NCBI GenBank assembly: GCA_035690065.1
Contig: DASSKW010000068.1
Location: forward strand, 1-18,452
DNA from: DASSKW01 sp035690065
GTDB taxonomy: Bacteria > Pseudomonadota > Gammaproteobacteria > Natronospirales > REEB76
DNA: 18,452 bases
Direction of reading: 5' to 3'
A program made the position numbers and the translations under genes. The notes beneath the pieces were generated by a model that made no database searches, was not told where the DNA came from, and was given only the letters and a program-made list of their open reading frames with translations. Positions 5,723-12,701 of the stretch are shown here, piece after piece; within the stretch, counting starts at the first letter, position 1, and every line of letters starts with the position of its first letter.

Positions 5723-7720
5723 ATGCCCAACATGCAGTCCTCCAGTTACAGACTTGGCTATCGTAGCGATATAGAAGGTTTGCGTGCGATCGCCATCTTG
5801 CTCGTAGTGGCTGCTCATGCCAAGGTCTCCTGGCTTGCCGGCGGATTCGTGGGTGTCGATGTCTTTTTCGTACTCTCGGGGTATCTGATTACCGGTCTGC
5901 TGATACAGGAAATCAGCCTGACGGGTAATCTGAAGTTTGCGGATTTTTATGCGAGACGTCTGCGTCGGCTGATGCCGGCTTTACTGCTGATGTTGTTATG
6001 TGTTTGCCTGCTCGGATGGCTATTGCTCATACCCCTGGCTCAGTTTGAGCAAGCAAAAGCGGCTGGTGGTGCAGCGATATGGTTGAGTAATTTTTATTTT
6101 GCATTTTCCAACCTGGGTTATTTCAGCCCAGATGCGAAGACCAACCTGTTCCTGCACACGTGGTCCCTGGGTGTGGAAGAGCAGTTCTATGTGATATGGC
6201 CATTGTTGATGGTGCTGGTCACCGGCGCCTGGCAAGGTGCCGGGAAACCGCCACAACCACGCCGACTCAAATTTGTAATGCCGGTGATATTTTTTCTGAG
6301 CCTGTTCCTGTGCATATGGTGGTCGTATCGGTCACCGCATCTGGCCTTTTACATGATGCCCTCACGCGCGTGGCAGTTTGCCCTGGGCGCTTTGATATTT
6401 GTCTATTTTGGCGCGCCGCGTGCCGCCGGAGTAGAAAACAGTCACAGCAATACCCATCTGATCCGACTGATGGGGTGGTTGGGACTGGCGTCGATAATTT
6501 CAGCGGCACTACTAATCAATGACGATACGATTTATCCAGGAGTATGGGCGTTGTTGCCGTCATTTGGCGCTGCTGCAGTGATTGCCGCTGGGGCAAGATC
6601 GCCAAGATCAGGCGTAGGACGGGTGCTGTCGATTTACCCAATGCAGGGTATTGGCCGTATTTCCTATGCCTGGTATCTGTGGCACTGGCCAGTGCTCTTG
6701 CTCGGCGCGACGGTGCTCAACATGGACAGTGCCCTTAATCGTTCGGGACTGGTCGTGCTTTCCTTGGCGGTGGCCATAGTTTCGTACCGTTACCTCGAAG
6801 CGCCAGTGCGCCGTATGAAACAGCTCATCGTTAAGCCACGCATCGCAGTAGCCGCGGGACTGACACTGATGATACTGGGGGGCGTAATGACGGTTCATTG
6901 GCGCAACTCCAGTCTTCGTGCCATGCAGGCGCCTGATCAGGCGCGTTTCCTGCAGGCCGAGTGGGATGCGCCTATTATTTACAATATGGGGTGCGATGAC
7001 TGGTATTTCAGTTCGAGTGTGAATATATGTGCTTTTGGTCAAACCAAGGACGCGCGCCATACCGCAGTAATCATGGGTGACAGTGTCGGATTGCAGTGGT
7101 TTCCGGCAATCCAGGAAGTGTTTAGTAGAAAAGGTTGGCGTCTGCTGGTAATTACCAAGTCGTCCTGCCCGATGCTGGATCAACCCTTGTTCTACCAAAG
7201 GATAGGCCGTGTTTATACCGAATGTTCGATCTGGAGAAAGCGAGCGACTGGAATCCTGGAAAAGATGAAGCCGGATATCGTTATCCTTGGTTCAACTTAC
7301 ACATATAAGTTTACGAAAGACCAATGGATAACGGGAACTCGTAATCTACTGAGCCAGATCAGTCCATTCGTCAAACATGTTTATTTATTACGTTCTACCC
7401 CGACAATACCATTCGACGGTCCGACTTGTCTCGCACCCCGCAGTTGGCTGTACAGGCTGCTGGCGGCAAAGAACCGTTGCGTTGCACCCGCACACAACAC
7501 CAGGTTCGATGATGTCTATGCATGGCGGAAGTCAGCTGCCAGCCAATTCTCAAATGTGACGTCGGTGGATATGACAGATGCGATTTGTCCAGGCGGGGAA
7601 TGCCAGGCTCAGAAGAATGGTGTAATTGTATTCAGGGATTCACGGCACATGACTGCTACATTTACCCGATCACTTGGAAATCAACTGGCAGAACAGTTGA
7701 AAATCGGTGGCGATGACTGA
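5723..7720 (+). CDS. Membrane O-acyltransferase (acyltransferase 3) fused to SGNH hydrolase domain
   Basis: Proteins of this OafA/OatA-like type move acetyl or other acyl groups across the inner membrane and place them on cell-surface glycans such as O-antigen, capsule or peptidoglycan. The 665-residue protein has the AT3 membrane domain in about residues 12-390 with roughly ten hydrophobic helices. The family motif is R21-X10-H32 in RAIAILLVVAAH, followed by GGFVGVDVFFVLSGYLIT and HTWSLGVEEQFYVIWP. A periplasmic SGNH domain follows, with the nucleophile motif GDS (452-454, S454) and the Asp/His pair D639 and H642 in DSRHMT. Both catalytic centres thus look intact. By eye the gene is richer in A and T and in rare-type codons than its neighbours, which suggests horizontal transfer. 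It sits next to an oxidase gene remnant rather than in the polysaccharide cluster 4 kb away, so its glycan target is unknown. Confidence 0.93.
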   Translation: MPNMQSSSYRLGYRSDIEGLRAIAILLVVAAHAKVSWLAGGFVGVDVFFVLSGYLITGLLIQEISLTGNLKFADFYARRLRRLMPALLLMLLCVCLLGWLLLIPLAQFEQAKAAGGAAIWLSNFYFAFSNLGYFSPDAKTNLFLHTWSLGVEEQFYVIWPLLMVLVTGAWQGAGKPPQPRRLKFVMPVIFFLSLFLCIWWSYRSPHLAFYMMPSRAWQFALGALIFVYFGAPRAAGVENSHSNTHLIRLMGWLGLASIISAALLINDDTIYPGVWALLPSFGAAAVIAAGARSPRSGVGRVLSIYPMQGIGRISYAWYLWHWPVLLLGATVLNMDSALNRSGLVVLSLAVAIVSYRYLEAPVRRMKQLIVKPRIAVAAGLTLMILGGVMTVHWRNSSLRAMQAPDQARFLQAEWDAPIIYNMGCDDWYFSSSVNICAFGQTKDARHTAVIMGDSVGLQWFPAIQEVFSRKGWRLLVITKSSCPMLDQPLFYQRIGRVYTECSIWRKRATGILEKMKPDIVILGSTYTYKFTKDQWITGTRNLLSQISPFVKHVYLLRSTPTIPFDGPTCLAPRSWLYRLLAAKNRCVAPAHNTRFDDVYAWRKSAASQFSNVTSVDMTDAICPGGECQAQKNGVIVFRDSRHMTATFTRSLGNQLAEQLKIGGDD

Positions 7721-7734
7721 AGACGACAGGGTTC

Positions 7735-7911
7735 CTATTGAGGAAGTAATTTTCGGGGGTTTAGTAAGCCTCTTGGACCGAACTGCTGTTTGATTCGATG
7801 TCTCAGGTCCAGTTGTACCGGATTGGATTCCAGCGTCATGAACAGCTGCTTTTCCAGTCCCACGCCGTGTTCGTCGGAGAGTGAGTCGTCGCGCGACAGC
7901 ACCAGTCCGGG
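7735..7911 (-). pseudogene. C-terminal remnant of an FAD-linked oxidase (GlcD/D-lactate dehydrogenase-like)
   Basis: On the minus strand this stretch encodes about 58 residues ending in a natural TAG stop (7735-7737). It contains DEHGVGLEK, then FMTLESNPVQLDLRHRIKQQ and FGPRGLLNPRKLLPQ. These match the last conserved block of the FAD-linked oxidase C-terminal domain (glycolate oxidase GlcD, D-lactate and D-2-hydroxyglutarate dehydrogenases), where EHG-x-G carries a catalytic-site His and the protein ends near P-x-GLLNPGK. An in-frame TGA at 7912-7914 closes the frame just upstream, and nothing recognisable follows before diaA. The remaining roughly 400 residues of such an enzyme are absent. 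The piece is therefore a decayed leftover of a deleted gene. It ends 14 bases from the convergent acyltransferase stop, close to a likely rearrangement junction. Confidence 0.8.
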
Positions 7912-8014
7912 TCAGTATCGGCATCCTGAGTCCAGGATATAACCACACGCTGTCACGCACTGCATGGTGCGACGTCGGGACGGCCGCAGCATCTTCGATA
8001 CACTACTTGTGAAA
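7912..8014. other. Spacer between the oxidase remnant and diaA
   Basis: About 100 bases hold no gene that I can support. The only structure seen is a short imperfect hairpin, CGCAC-TGCATG-GTGCG (7955-7970), that could extend by three pairs past a bulge. There is no T-run, so it is a poor terminator for the leftward lpoA-yraN-diaA transcript. No trace of dolP, the usual next gene in enterobacteria, is visible. Confidence 0.4.
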
Positions 8015-8608
8015 TTATTTCGCCCCGCCGAACAACTGTTCGTCGATCAGGTCGCACAGGCAGTGCAGGGCCAGCAGATGCACTTCCTGGATGCGCGCGG
8101 TGACTTTTGCAGGTACGCGGATCTCGACGTCCGACGCTTTCAGCAGCGGCCCCATCTTGCCGCCATCGCGGCCGGTGAGCGCGACGATGTGTACGCCTTT
8201 CTCGTGCGCGACGTCCATGGCTCGCATCACGTTCGCCGAGTTGCCGCTGGTGGAGATCGCCAGCAGGACATCGCCTTGCTTCCCCAGGCCCTGTACCTGT
8301 TTGGAGAAGACTTCGTCATAGTCGTAATCGTTGGAGATCGAGGTCAGGGTAGAGGTGTCGGTAGTGAGCGCGAGGCCGGCCAACGGCACGCGCTCACGCT
8401 CGAAACGGTTGAGCAATTCGGCAGAAAAATGCTGTGCATCGGCAGCGGAACCGCCGTTACCGCAACTCATGACCTTGTGACCGGCTTTGAGCGCCGCGGC
8501 CATCAGTTGGCCCGCCTCGACGATGGGGGGCACCAGGGTCTTGAGCGCCGCCTGTTTGGTGGCGATGCTGTCGTTGAAGAGCTGGGTGACGCGATCATTG
8601 AGTTCCAT
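8015..8608 (-). CDS. diaA: DnaA initiator-associating protein DiaA-like SIS-domain protein
   Basis: The 197-residue protein has a SIS (sugar isomerase) fold of the phosphoheptose isomerase family. SCGNGGSAADAQHFSAELLNRF (from residue 48; first part SCGNGGSAADAQ) and STSGNS (119-124) are the sugar-phosphate loops. The C-terminal ARIQEVH (171-177) and CLCDLIDEQLF (183-193) match E. coli DiaA closely. Its position after lpoA and yraN is also that of diaA. DiaA binds DnaA as a tetramer and promotes timely replication initiation, whereas its relative GmhA makes the heptose precursor for lipopolysaccharide. In bacteria without a second gmhA this gene may be annotated as GmhA, and the window cannot settle that. 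The start at ATG 8608 has a good ribosome-binding site (GAGGA, six bases upstream). The gene is 48 bases after yraN. Confidence 0.82.
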   Translation of the reverse strand: MELNDRVTQLFNDSIATKQAALKTLVPPIVEAGQLMAAALKAGHKVMSCGNGGSAADAQHFSAELLNRFERERVPLAGLALTTDTSTLTSISNDYDYDEVFSKQVQGLGKQGDVLLAISTSGNSANVMRAMDVAHEKGVHIVALTGRDGGKMGPLLKASDVEIRVPAKVTARIQEVHLLALHCLCDLIDEQLFGGAK

Positions 8609-8656
8609 ACACTATCCTCGGGATATTCAGATATCAGAATCTACTGGGCTTCGATA

Positions 8657-9028
8657 TCAGGCACGGAAAGCGTCCCTGATCCATTCGCTGTCGGTGCTGC
8701 CGTCGCGTTGTTCGGTTATGGCGAAGACATCAAACCGCAATGATCTGCGGCGCAGCCGCGCGTCCTGTTGCAACAGATGTTGTGCTGCCAGCAATAACTT
8801 GTGCTGCTTGCTGGCGCCGATGCTCTCGGCAGCGTTGCCGAAACCGCGCTCGCGCCGGTAGCGCACTTCCACGATCACCAGCATCTCGCCATCCTCCATC
8901 ACCAGATCCAGCTCACCCTGCGGGCAACGGTAGTTGCGTTGCAGGAGGCGTAACCCATGTTGCTGTAAAACCTTCAATGCCTGGTCTTCAGCCTTCTGAC
9001 CCGAGGCCAGATGTGCAGCAATACTCAT
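8657..9028 (-). CDS. yraN: UPF0102 family protein YraN (PD-(D/E)XK nuclease-like)
   Basis: This 123-residue protein of the UPF0102/YraN family has a predicted Holliday-junction-resolvase-like restriction-endonuclease fold. Visible motifs are A-x-x-L...GLRLLQRNYRC, GELDLVMEDG (with the Glu and Asp of the nuclease core) and LVIVEVRYRR (the E-x-[KR] strand). All fit the predicted metal-binding PD-(D/E)XK site, but no biochemical role is firmly established for YraN. The ATG at 9028 overlaps the lpoA stop by four bases (ATGA), so its translation is probably coupled to lpoA. The length is normal for the family. The order lpoA-yraN-diaA is shared with E. coli. Confidence 0.92.
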   Translation of the reverse strand: MSIAAHLASGQKAEDQALKVLQQHGLRLLQRNYRCPQGELDLVMEDGEMLVIVEVRYRRERGFGNAAESIGASKQHKLLLAAQHLLQQDARLRRRSLRFDVFAITEQRDGSTDSEWIRDAFRA

Positions 9029-10941
9029 GGGTTGTCAGGTGAACCGGCCAGGACCGTCGGAATTGGCGCAGGTACCGATTGCTTGAGCAATCTTGGATCG
9101 CCGTTTCTGAAAGTGGCCCAATCCAGTTGCCGGTGGATGCGCCCGTCACTGCCCATGCTGAGCAGGCCGGTCATGCCTTGTACCGGGGTGGTGATCTGCT
9201 TGCTGTTGTAGAGCAGCGGCACCAACCGCCAGGCATCGAAGCCGAGTGCGTACAAGCGGCTGTTGGCATCGAAGTTGTTTTTCCAGAGCCCTGCAAGCTG
9301 GTTGCGTACCTGTGCGATCGCGCCATTGTTCTCCAGCAGCCACGGCATATCGTCGAAACTGATGCCGTCCAGATCGTCATTGGCCTGGTCGCTGGGTTGA
9401 TATACCTGCGAAGTCGCATATACCGGCACGTCGATGGCGTGATAGAACTTGAGTTGTGGCCGGATCAGTTTGGCATCCTTGCTGCGGGCAGCCAGAAAGA
9501 TGAACTGGATATCCTGACGGCGGCGAGGTTCAAATGCGAGGTGCGTACCGAGGAATGCAGCCAACTGCTCGTCGCGATACTGGCTCTGGTCCAGGTTCAG
9601 CAGGCGGGTGATGGAGATTGAAAAGTTATTGCCGCCGGGTGGATAGGTTTGAGTGCCGAGCAGATCGCCGCCGAGTTGCTGGAAACGTGAAGTGAACGCA
9701 TTGAGTATCCGGTTACCCCAATCGTCTGCAGACACCAGTGCGACGGCGCGATTGAATCCGTCCGCGACCGCACGATCAGCGGCCTGGGCTGCTTCGTCCT
9801 CGGGTGGCAGACCGAACTGGTAGAGGTTCGATGGAACACTGCGTCCCGTATCAAGGCTGTTCAATGCCAGCACCGGCACCGGCAAACTGCCCGAGTTCGC
9901 AAGTGCTGCAACGGCATCCTTGGTGAGTGGTCCGATCACCATGTCGGCACCGTCACGCACGGCCTGTTGATAGGCAATCTGTGCGCTCTGCGGAGTACCA
10001 CCGGTGTCGTAGAGCGTGATGGCCGGTGGTGCGCTGTTGTTTTTCGCCAGCTGATAGTAGGCGGTCAGCAATCCATCGCGGACTGCGTCGGCGACCGATT
10101 GATAGGCGCCGTTCAACGGTAACAACACCGCGATATGCGCCGGGTAGGCGACCAGCTCACGCTGTTTTGCGATCAGGTCCGCAACGATGTCCCGATTGGC
10201 AGGATGCGCTGGATAGCGGCTCTGCCAGGCCAGCAGTTGCTGCAGGTAGGCGGCGGGTTGTTGCCAGGTGTTGCGGGCGATGTCACCCAGTTCCAGCCAG
10301 CCGCGTGCCATGGCAGACAGTTTGGCAGGCAGATGCGACAGGTCGGGTGGGGTGCGTGCCTGACTGAGCGTCAGCCAGATGAGCTGATGATTCTTGCTGA
10401 TCGCGTGCGGATCGTTGTCCAGGAATGCTTCGCGCGCGCTCAGATCGGCAACCGCACTGACCGTATCGTCCAGCGCGGAATAGACCTGCGCACGTAACAG
10501 CAAGGCGCGGGCCTTGAGTGAATCCGGCAAGGGCCCGAGGTCAAACGCCAGATGTTTGAGGGCCGCTTCGGGTTGCTGCGCGGCGAGATCCATACCGGCC
10601 TTGAGCAATTCGATGCGTGCGCTGAGCGCGGGGTAAAGATTTGCCGGTTTTACCTGGGCGAGCAGGGCCCAGGCTTTCTGGTTATTGTGTACCTGCCACC
10701 AGTCCTCAGCCGCACTCACCAGTAAAGTGGCGCGTTGCTGCCCCTGCGCATTACGGGCCAGGTTTTCATATATCTGGGCAGCCGCGGCAAACTTGCCCTG
10801 TTGCTCGAGTTGCACCGCCTGGGCGGTCTGACCGGCTGGGGTCTGCCGAGTGGGGGTGACCGAACAACCTGCAATCAGCGCCAGCAGCAGGACGGGAAGA
10901 CAGCGAAGGAGCAGAAGTGGACGCGGGGACATACCTTGCAT
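9025..10941 (-). CDS. lpoA: Penicillin-binding protein activator LpoA (outer-membrane lipoprotein)
   Basis: LpoA is an outer-membrane lipoprotein that reaches through the periplasm to activate the peptidoglycan synthase PBP1A. The protein (638 residues from ATG 10941) begins with a lipoprotein signal peptide ending in the lipobox LIAG-C26. An alpha-helical TPR-like N-terminal domain follows (about 30-260, rich in Ala, Leu and Gln). From about residue 267 (HIAVLLPLNGAYQSVADAVRDG) comes a type 1 periplasmic-binding-protein fold with DMVIGPLTKDAVAALA, matching the LppC/LpoA family. An alternative start at ATG 10932 also precedes the signal peptide. The frame is open further upstream, to 11454, but that part overlaps rsmI and is spurious. 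The gene heads a leftward operon with yraN (4-base overlap) and diaA, and is divergent from rsmI, exactly as in E. coli. Confidence 0.93.
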   Translation of the reverse strand: MQGMSPRPLLLLRCLPVLLLALIAGCSVTPTRQTPAGQTAQAVQLEQQGKFAAAAQIYENLARNAQGQQRATLLVSAAEDWWQVHNNQKAWALLAQVKPANLYPALSARIELLKAGMDLAAQQPEAALKHLAFDLGPLPDSLKARALLLRAQVYSALDDTVSAVADLSAREAFLDNDPHAISKNHQLIWLTLSQARTPPDLSHLPAKLSAMARGWLELGDIARNTWQQPAAYLQQLLAWQSRYPAHPANRDIVADLIAKQRELVAYPAHIAVLLPLNGAYQSVADAVRDGLLTAYYQLAKNNSAPPAITLYDTGGTPQSAQIAYQQAVRDGADMVIGPLTKDAVAALANSGSLPVPVLALNSLDTGRSVPSNLYQFGLPPEDEAAQAADRAVADGFNRAVALVSADDWGNRILNAFTSRFQQLGGDLLGTQTYPPGGNNFSISITRLLNLDQSQYRDEQLAAFLGTHLAFEPRRRQDIQFIFLAARSKDAKLIRPQLKFYHAIDVPVYATSQVYQPSDQANDDLDGISFDDMPWLLENNGAIAQVRNQLAGLWKNNFDANSRLYALGFDAWRLVPLLYNSKQITTPVQGMTGLLSMGSDGRIHRQLDWATFRNGDPRLLKQSVPAPIPTVLAGSPDNP

Positions 10942-10981
10942 GAGTTTCGGATTCCGGTGCAGGATGGGGCGTGGAACCCGA

Positions 10982-11010
10982 ATGATACCTGTTCCCGGCG
11001 CTGCCGGGAA
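10982..11010 (-). promoter_or_regulatory. Candidate lpoA promoter
   Basis: Reading leftward, TATCAT (10987 down to 10982, five of six to TATAAT) is preceded at 17 bases by TTCCCG (11010 to 11005, three of six to TTGACA). It would start transcription about 35 bases before the lpoA ATG. The weak -35 lies within the inverted repeat at 10992-11010. The only support is position and the good -10 match. Confidence 0.25.
10992..11010. repeat. Perfect inverted repeat between divergent lpoA and rsmI
   Basis: TTCCCGGC (10992-10999) and GCCGGGAA (11003-11010) form a perfect 8-base-pair stem with a three-base loop. It sits in the 84-base divergent spacer, four bases before the rsmI ribosome-binding site (gaggag, 11015-11020). 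It could be an operator, a 5'-leader hairpin modulating rsmI translation, or a chance G+C-rich palindrome. Confidence 0.5.
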
Positions 11011-11025
11011 AACCGAGGAGTTTTC

Positions 11026-11874
11026 GTGACGCAGCAGCCCGGCGTGTTGTACGTAGTTGCCACCCCGATCGGTAATCTGGAAGATCTCTCGCCCCGCGCG
11101 CAGCGGATATTGGCCGAAGTAGCGGCTATCGCCGCCGAGGATACCCGGCATACCGGCCAGTTGCTGAAACATGCCGGTATCGGCACGCCTTTGATCTCGT
11201 TGCACGACCATAACGAAGCCGAGCGTGCGCCGAAGCTGGTCGCAAGACTGCTGGCCGGCGAATCGATTGCGCTGGTCTCGGATGCCGGCACGCCGCTCAT
11301 CAGCGATCCTGGGTATGACCTGGTACGGGCAGCGCGCGAGGCAGGCATCACTGCCACGCCCATTCCCGGGGCCTGCGCCCTGGTGGCGGCGCTTTCGGTC
11401 AGCGGTCTGCCCACGGATCGTTTTGTGTTCGAAGGTTTCCTGCCCAACAGGCAAACCGCAAGACGGACCGCATTACAGGCGCTGACGAATGAAACCCGGA
11501 CGCTGGTGTTCTATGAATCCGTACACCGCCTGGCAGAATCACTGACTGATATGCTGGATACGTTCGGCGCTGACCGGCCGGGCGTCATCGCACGCGAATT
11601 GACCAAGTTGCATGAAAGCGTACGCTCCGGCACGCTTGCCAGCCTGCTCGAGTGGGCAACAACGGACGCACATGCGGATAAAGGGGAGGTCGTGCTGCTG
11701 ATCGGTGGGATACCGGAATCGCGCGGGTCTGTCGATTCCGATCGCGTGCTGGATATCCTGTTGGCAGAATTACCCGTCAAGCAGGCAGCCGCGCTGGCGG
11801 CCAGATTGACGGGCGGCAAACGCAATGAGCTGTATAGACAGGCGCTGCAAAGATCTGCGGGCACTCAAGATTGA
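11026..11874 (+). CDS. rsmI: 16S rRNA (cytidine(1402)-2'-O)-methyltransferase RsmI
   Basis: RsmI uses S-adenosylmethionine to methylate the 2'-OH of C1402 in the decoding centre of 16S rRNA. The 282-residue protein has the tetrapyrrole-methylase-type fold with VVATPIGNLEDL (9-20), EDTRHT, SDAGTPLISDPGYDLV (from residue 85), PGACALVAALSVSGLP, FEGFLP and FYESVHRL. All are standard RsmI signatures. The start is a GTG at 11026 with a clear ribosome-binding site (gaggag) five bases upstream, and it gives the usual TQQPGVLYVVATPIG N-terminus. The frame is open far upstream to 10735, but that part runs through the antisense of lpoA and is spurious. The methyltransferase gene that opens the polysaccharide cluster starts 38 bases after its stop, on the same strand, and may share its transcript. 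Confidence 0.95.
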   Translation: MTQQPGVLYVVATPIGNLEDLSPRAQRILAEVAAIAAEDTRHTGQLLKHAGIGTPLISLHDHNEAERAPKLVARLLAGESIALVSDAGTPLISDPGYDLVRAAREAGITATPIPGACALVAALSVSGLPTDRFVFEGFLPNRQTARRTALQALTNETRTLVFYESVHRLAESLTDMLDTFGADRPGVIARELTKLHESVRSGTLASLLEWATTDAHADKGEVVLLIGGIPESRGSVDSDRVLDILLAELPVKQAAALAARLTGGKRNELYRQALQRSAGTQD

Positions 11875-11912
11875 AGCTCACATGGCGGATAATCCCGGTA
11901 TGAACCCAAGCC

Positions 11913-12701
11913 ATGACTGACACCCTGGTCCGTAACCATAGTTCGCATGCTGCGCTCGATCTGGGCGGGCGTCGGCGCAAGGCCATGAAGATCCACCATC
12001 TCATCCCGTTGCCGAGCGAGGGTGAGAGGGTATTACGCTTGCTTGAGGTGGGTACCGGGTCGGGCGCCATCGCGCATTATTTCTCGGAGCTATCGTCGCC
12101 GCGTTTTGATGTTCGTGCGATCGATGTCCAGGATCAACGCATGATAGACGAAGGTTACGGTTTCCAGGTTTACGATGGGCGGAAGTTTCCATTCCATGAT
12201 CGATCATTCGATATCGTTATCAGCAACCACGTAATCGAACACGTGGGTGACCGGAAACAACAGGTGAACCACCTATCGGAAATCCGCCGGGTACTTGCTC
12301 CCGGTGGTTACGCGTATCTGGCGACACCCAGCCGCTGGCAATTCATCGAGCCTCATTATTCATTGCCGTTGTTGAGCTGGATACCCCGGAGTTGGCGTGA
12401 TAACTATGTACGTATCGCCGGCAAAGGCGAGCGCTACGACTGTGATCTGTTGCGTCCGGCGGAACTGCGCCGCATGCTGGATGCCGGAGAGCTGCCGTAT
12501 CGGAACCTGACCGTCCAGGCGCTGCACTCGCTGGTGAAACTGGAACGACAGCATAGCGTGCTGGCCGGTTTGGTCGCGGTATTACCGGAGTGGTTGTTAC
12601 GGAAATTGCAGAGTGTCTCTCCTACCTTGATCTATCTGATACACAAGCCGGAAATACCGGCTTCGGATACAGATAACAGATTGCATGGGTATGAATCTTG
12701 A
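11913..12701 (+). CDS. Class I SAM-dependent methyltransferase (type 11)
   Basis: This 262-residue small-molecule methyltransferase has a Rossmann fold with motif I LLEVGTGSGAIA (43-54), the acidic ribose-binding strand end DVRAIDVQD, DIVISNHVIEHV (about 97-108; motif IV region) and EIRRVLAPGGYAYLATP (motif V/VI). The rest of the C-terminal part (HYSLPLLSWIPRSWRDNYVR...) resembles methyltransferases found in glycan and lipid biosynthesis clusters, where they cap or decorate sugar chains. The substrate cannot be read from the sequence. It has no clear ribosome-binding site. Its TGA overlaps the TTG start of the next glycosyltransferase, which makes a role in the same polysaccharide pathway likely. 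It is unrelated to rsmI apart from adjacency. Confidence 0.85.
   Translation: MTDTLVRNHSSHAALDLGGRRRKAMKIHHLIPLPSEGERVLRLLEVGTGSGAIAHYFSELSSPRFDVRAIDVQDQRMIDEGYGFQVYDGRKFPFHDRSFDIVISNHVIEHVGDRKQQVNHLSEIRRVLAPGGYAYLATPSRWQFIEPHYSLPLLSWIPRSWRDNYVRIAGKGERYDCDLLRPAELRRMLDAGELPYRNLTVQALHSLVKLERQHSVLAGLVAVLPEWLLRKLQSVSPTLIYLIHKPEIPASDTDNRLHGYES

Noticed and set aside
7670..7960. Minus-strand 96-codon open frame overlapping the oxidase remnant
   Set aside because: It is in a different frame from the EHGVGLEK/GLLNP remnant and has an arginine-rich, non-conserved translation. It is a by-product of the decayed gene.
7964..8743. Long + strand open frame of 259 codons opposite diaA and the end of yraN
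   Set aside because: It is a composition-driven shadow of the well-supported diaA and yraN genes. Its translation resembles no known family and it has no ribosome-binding site in a sensible place.
10735..11025. Upstream extension of the rsmI frame
   Set aside because: It runs antisense through the lpoA signal-peptide region. The GTG at 11026 has a clear ribosome-binding site and gives the conserved N-terminus.
10942..11454. Upstream extension of the lpoA frame
   Set aside because: It lies opposite rsmI, and a typical lipoprotein signal peptide begins at 10941 or 10932.
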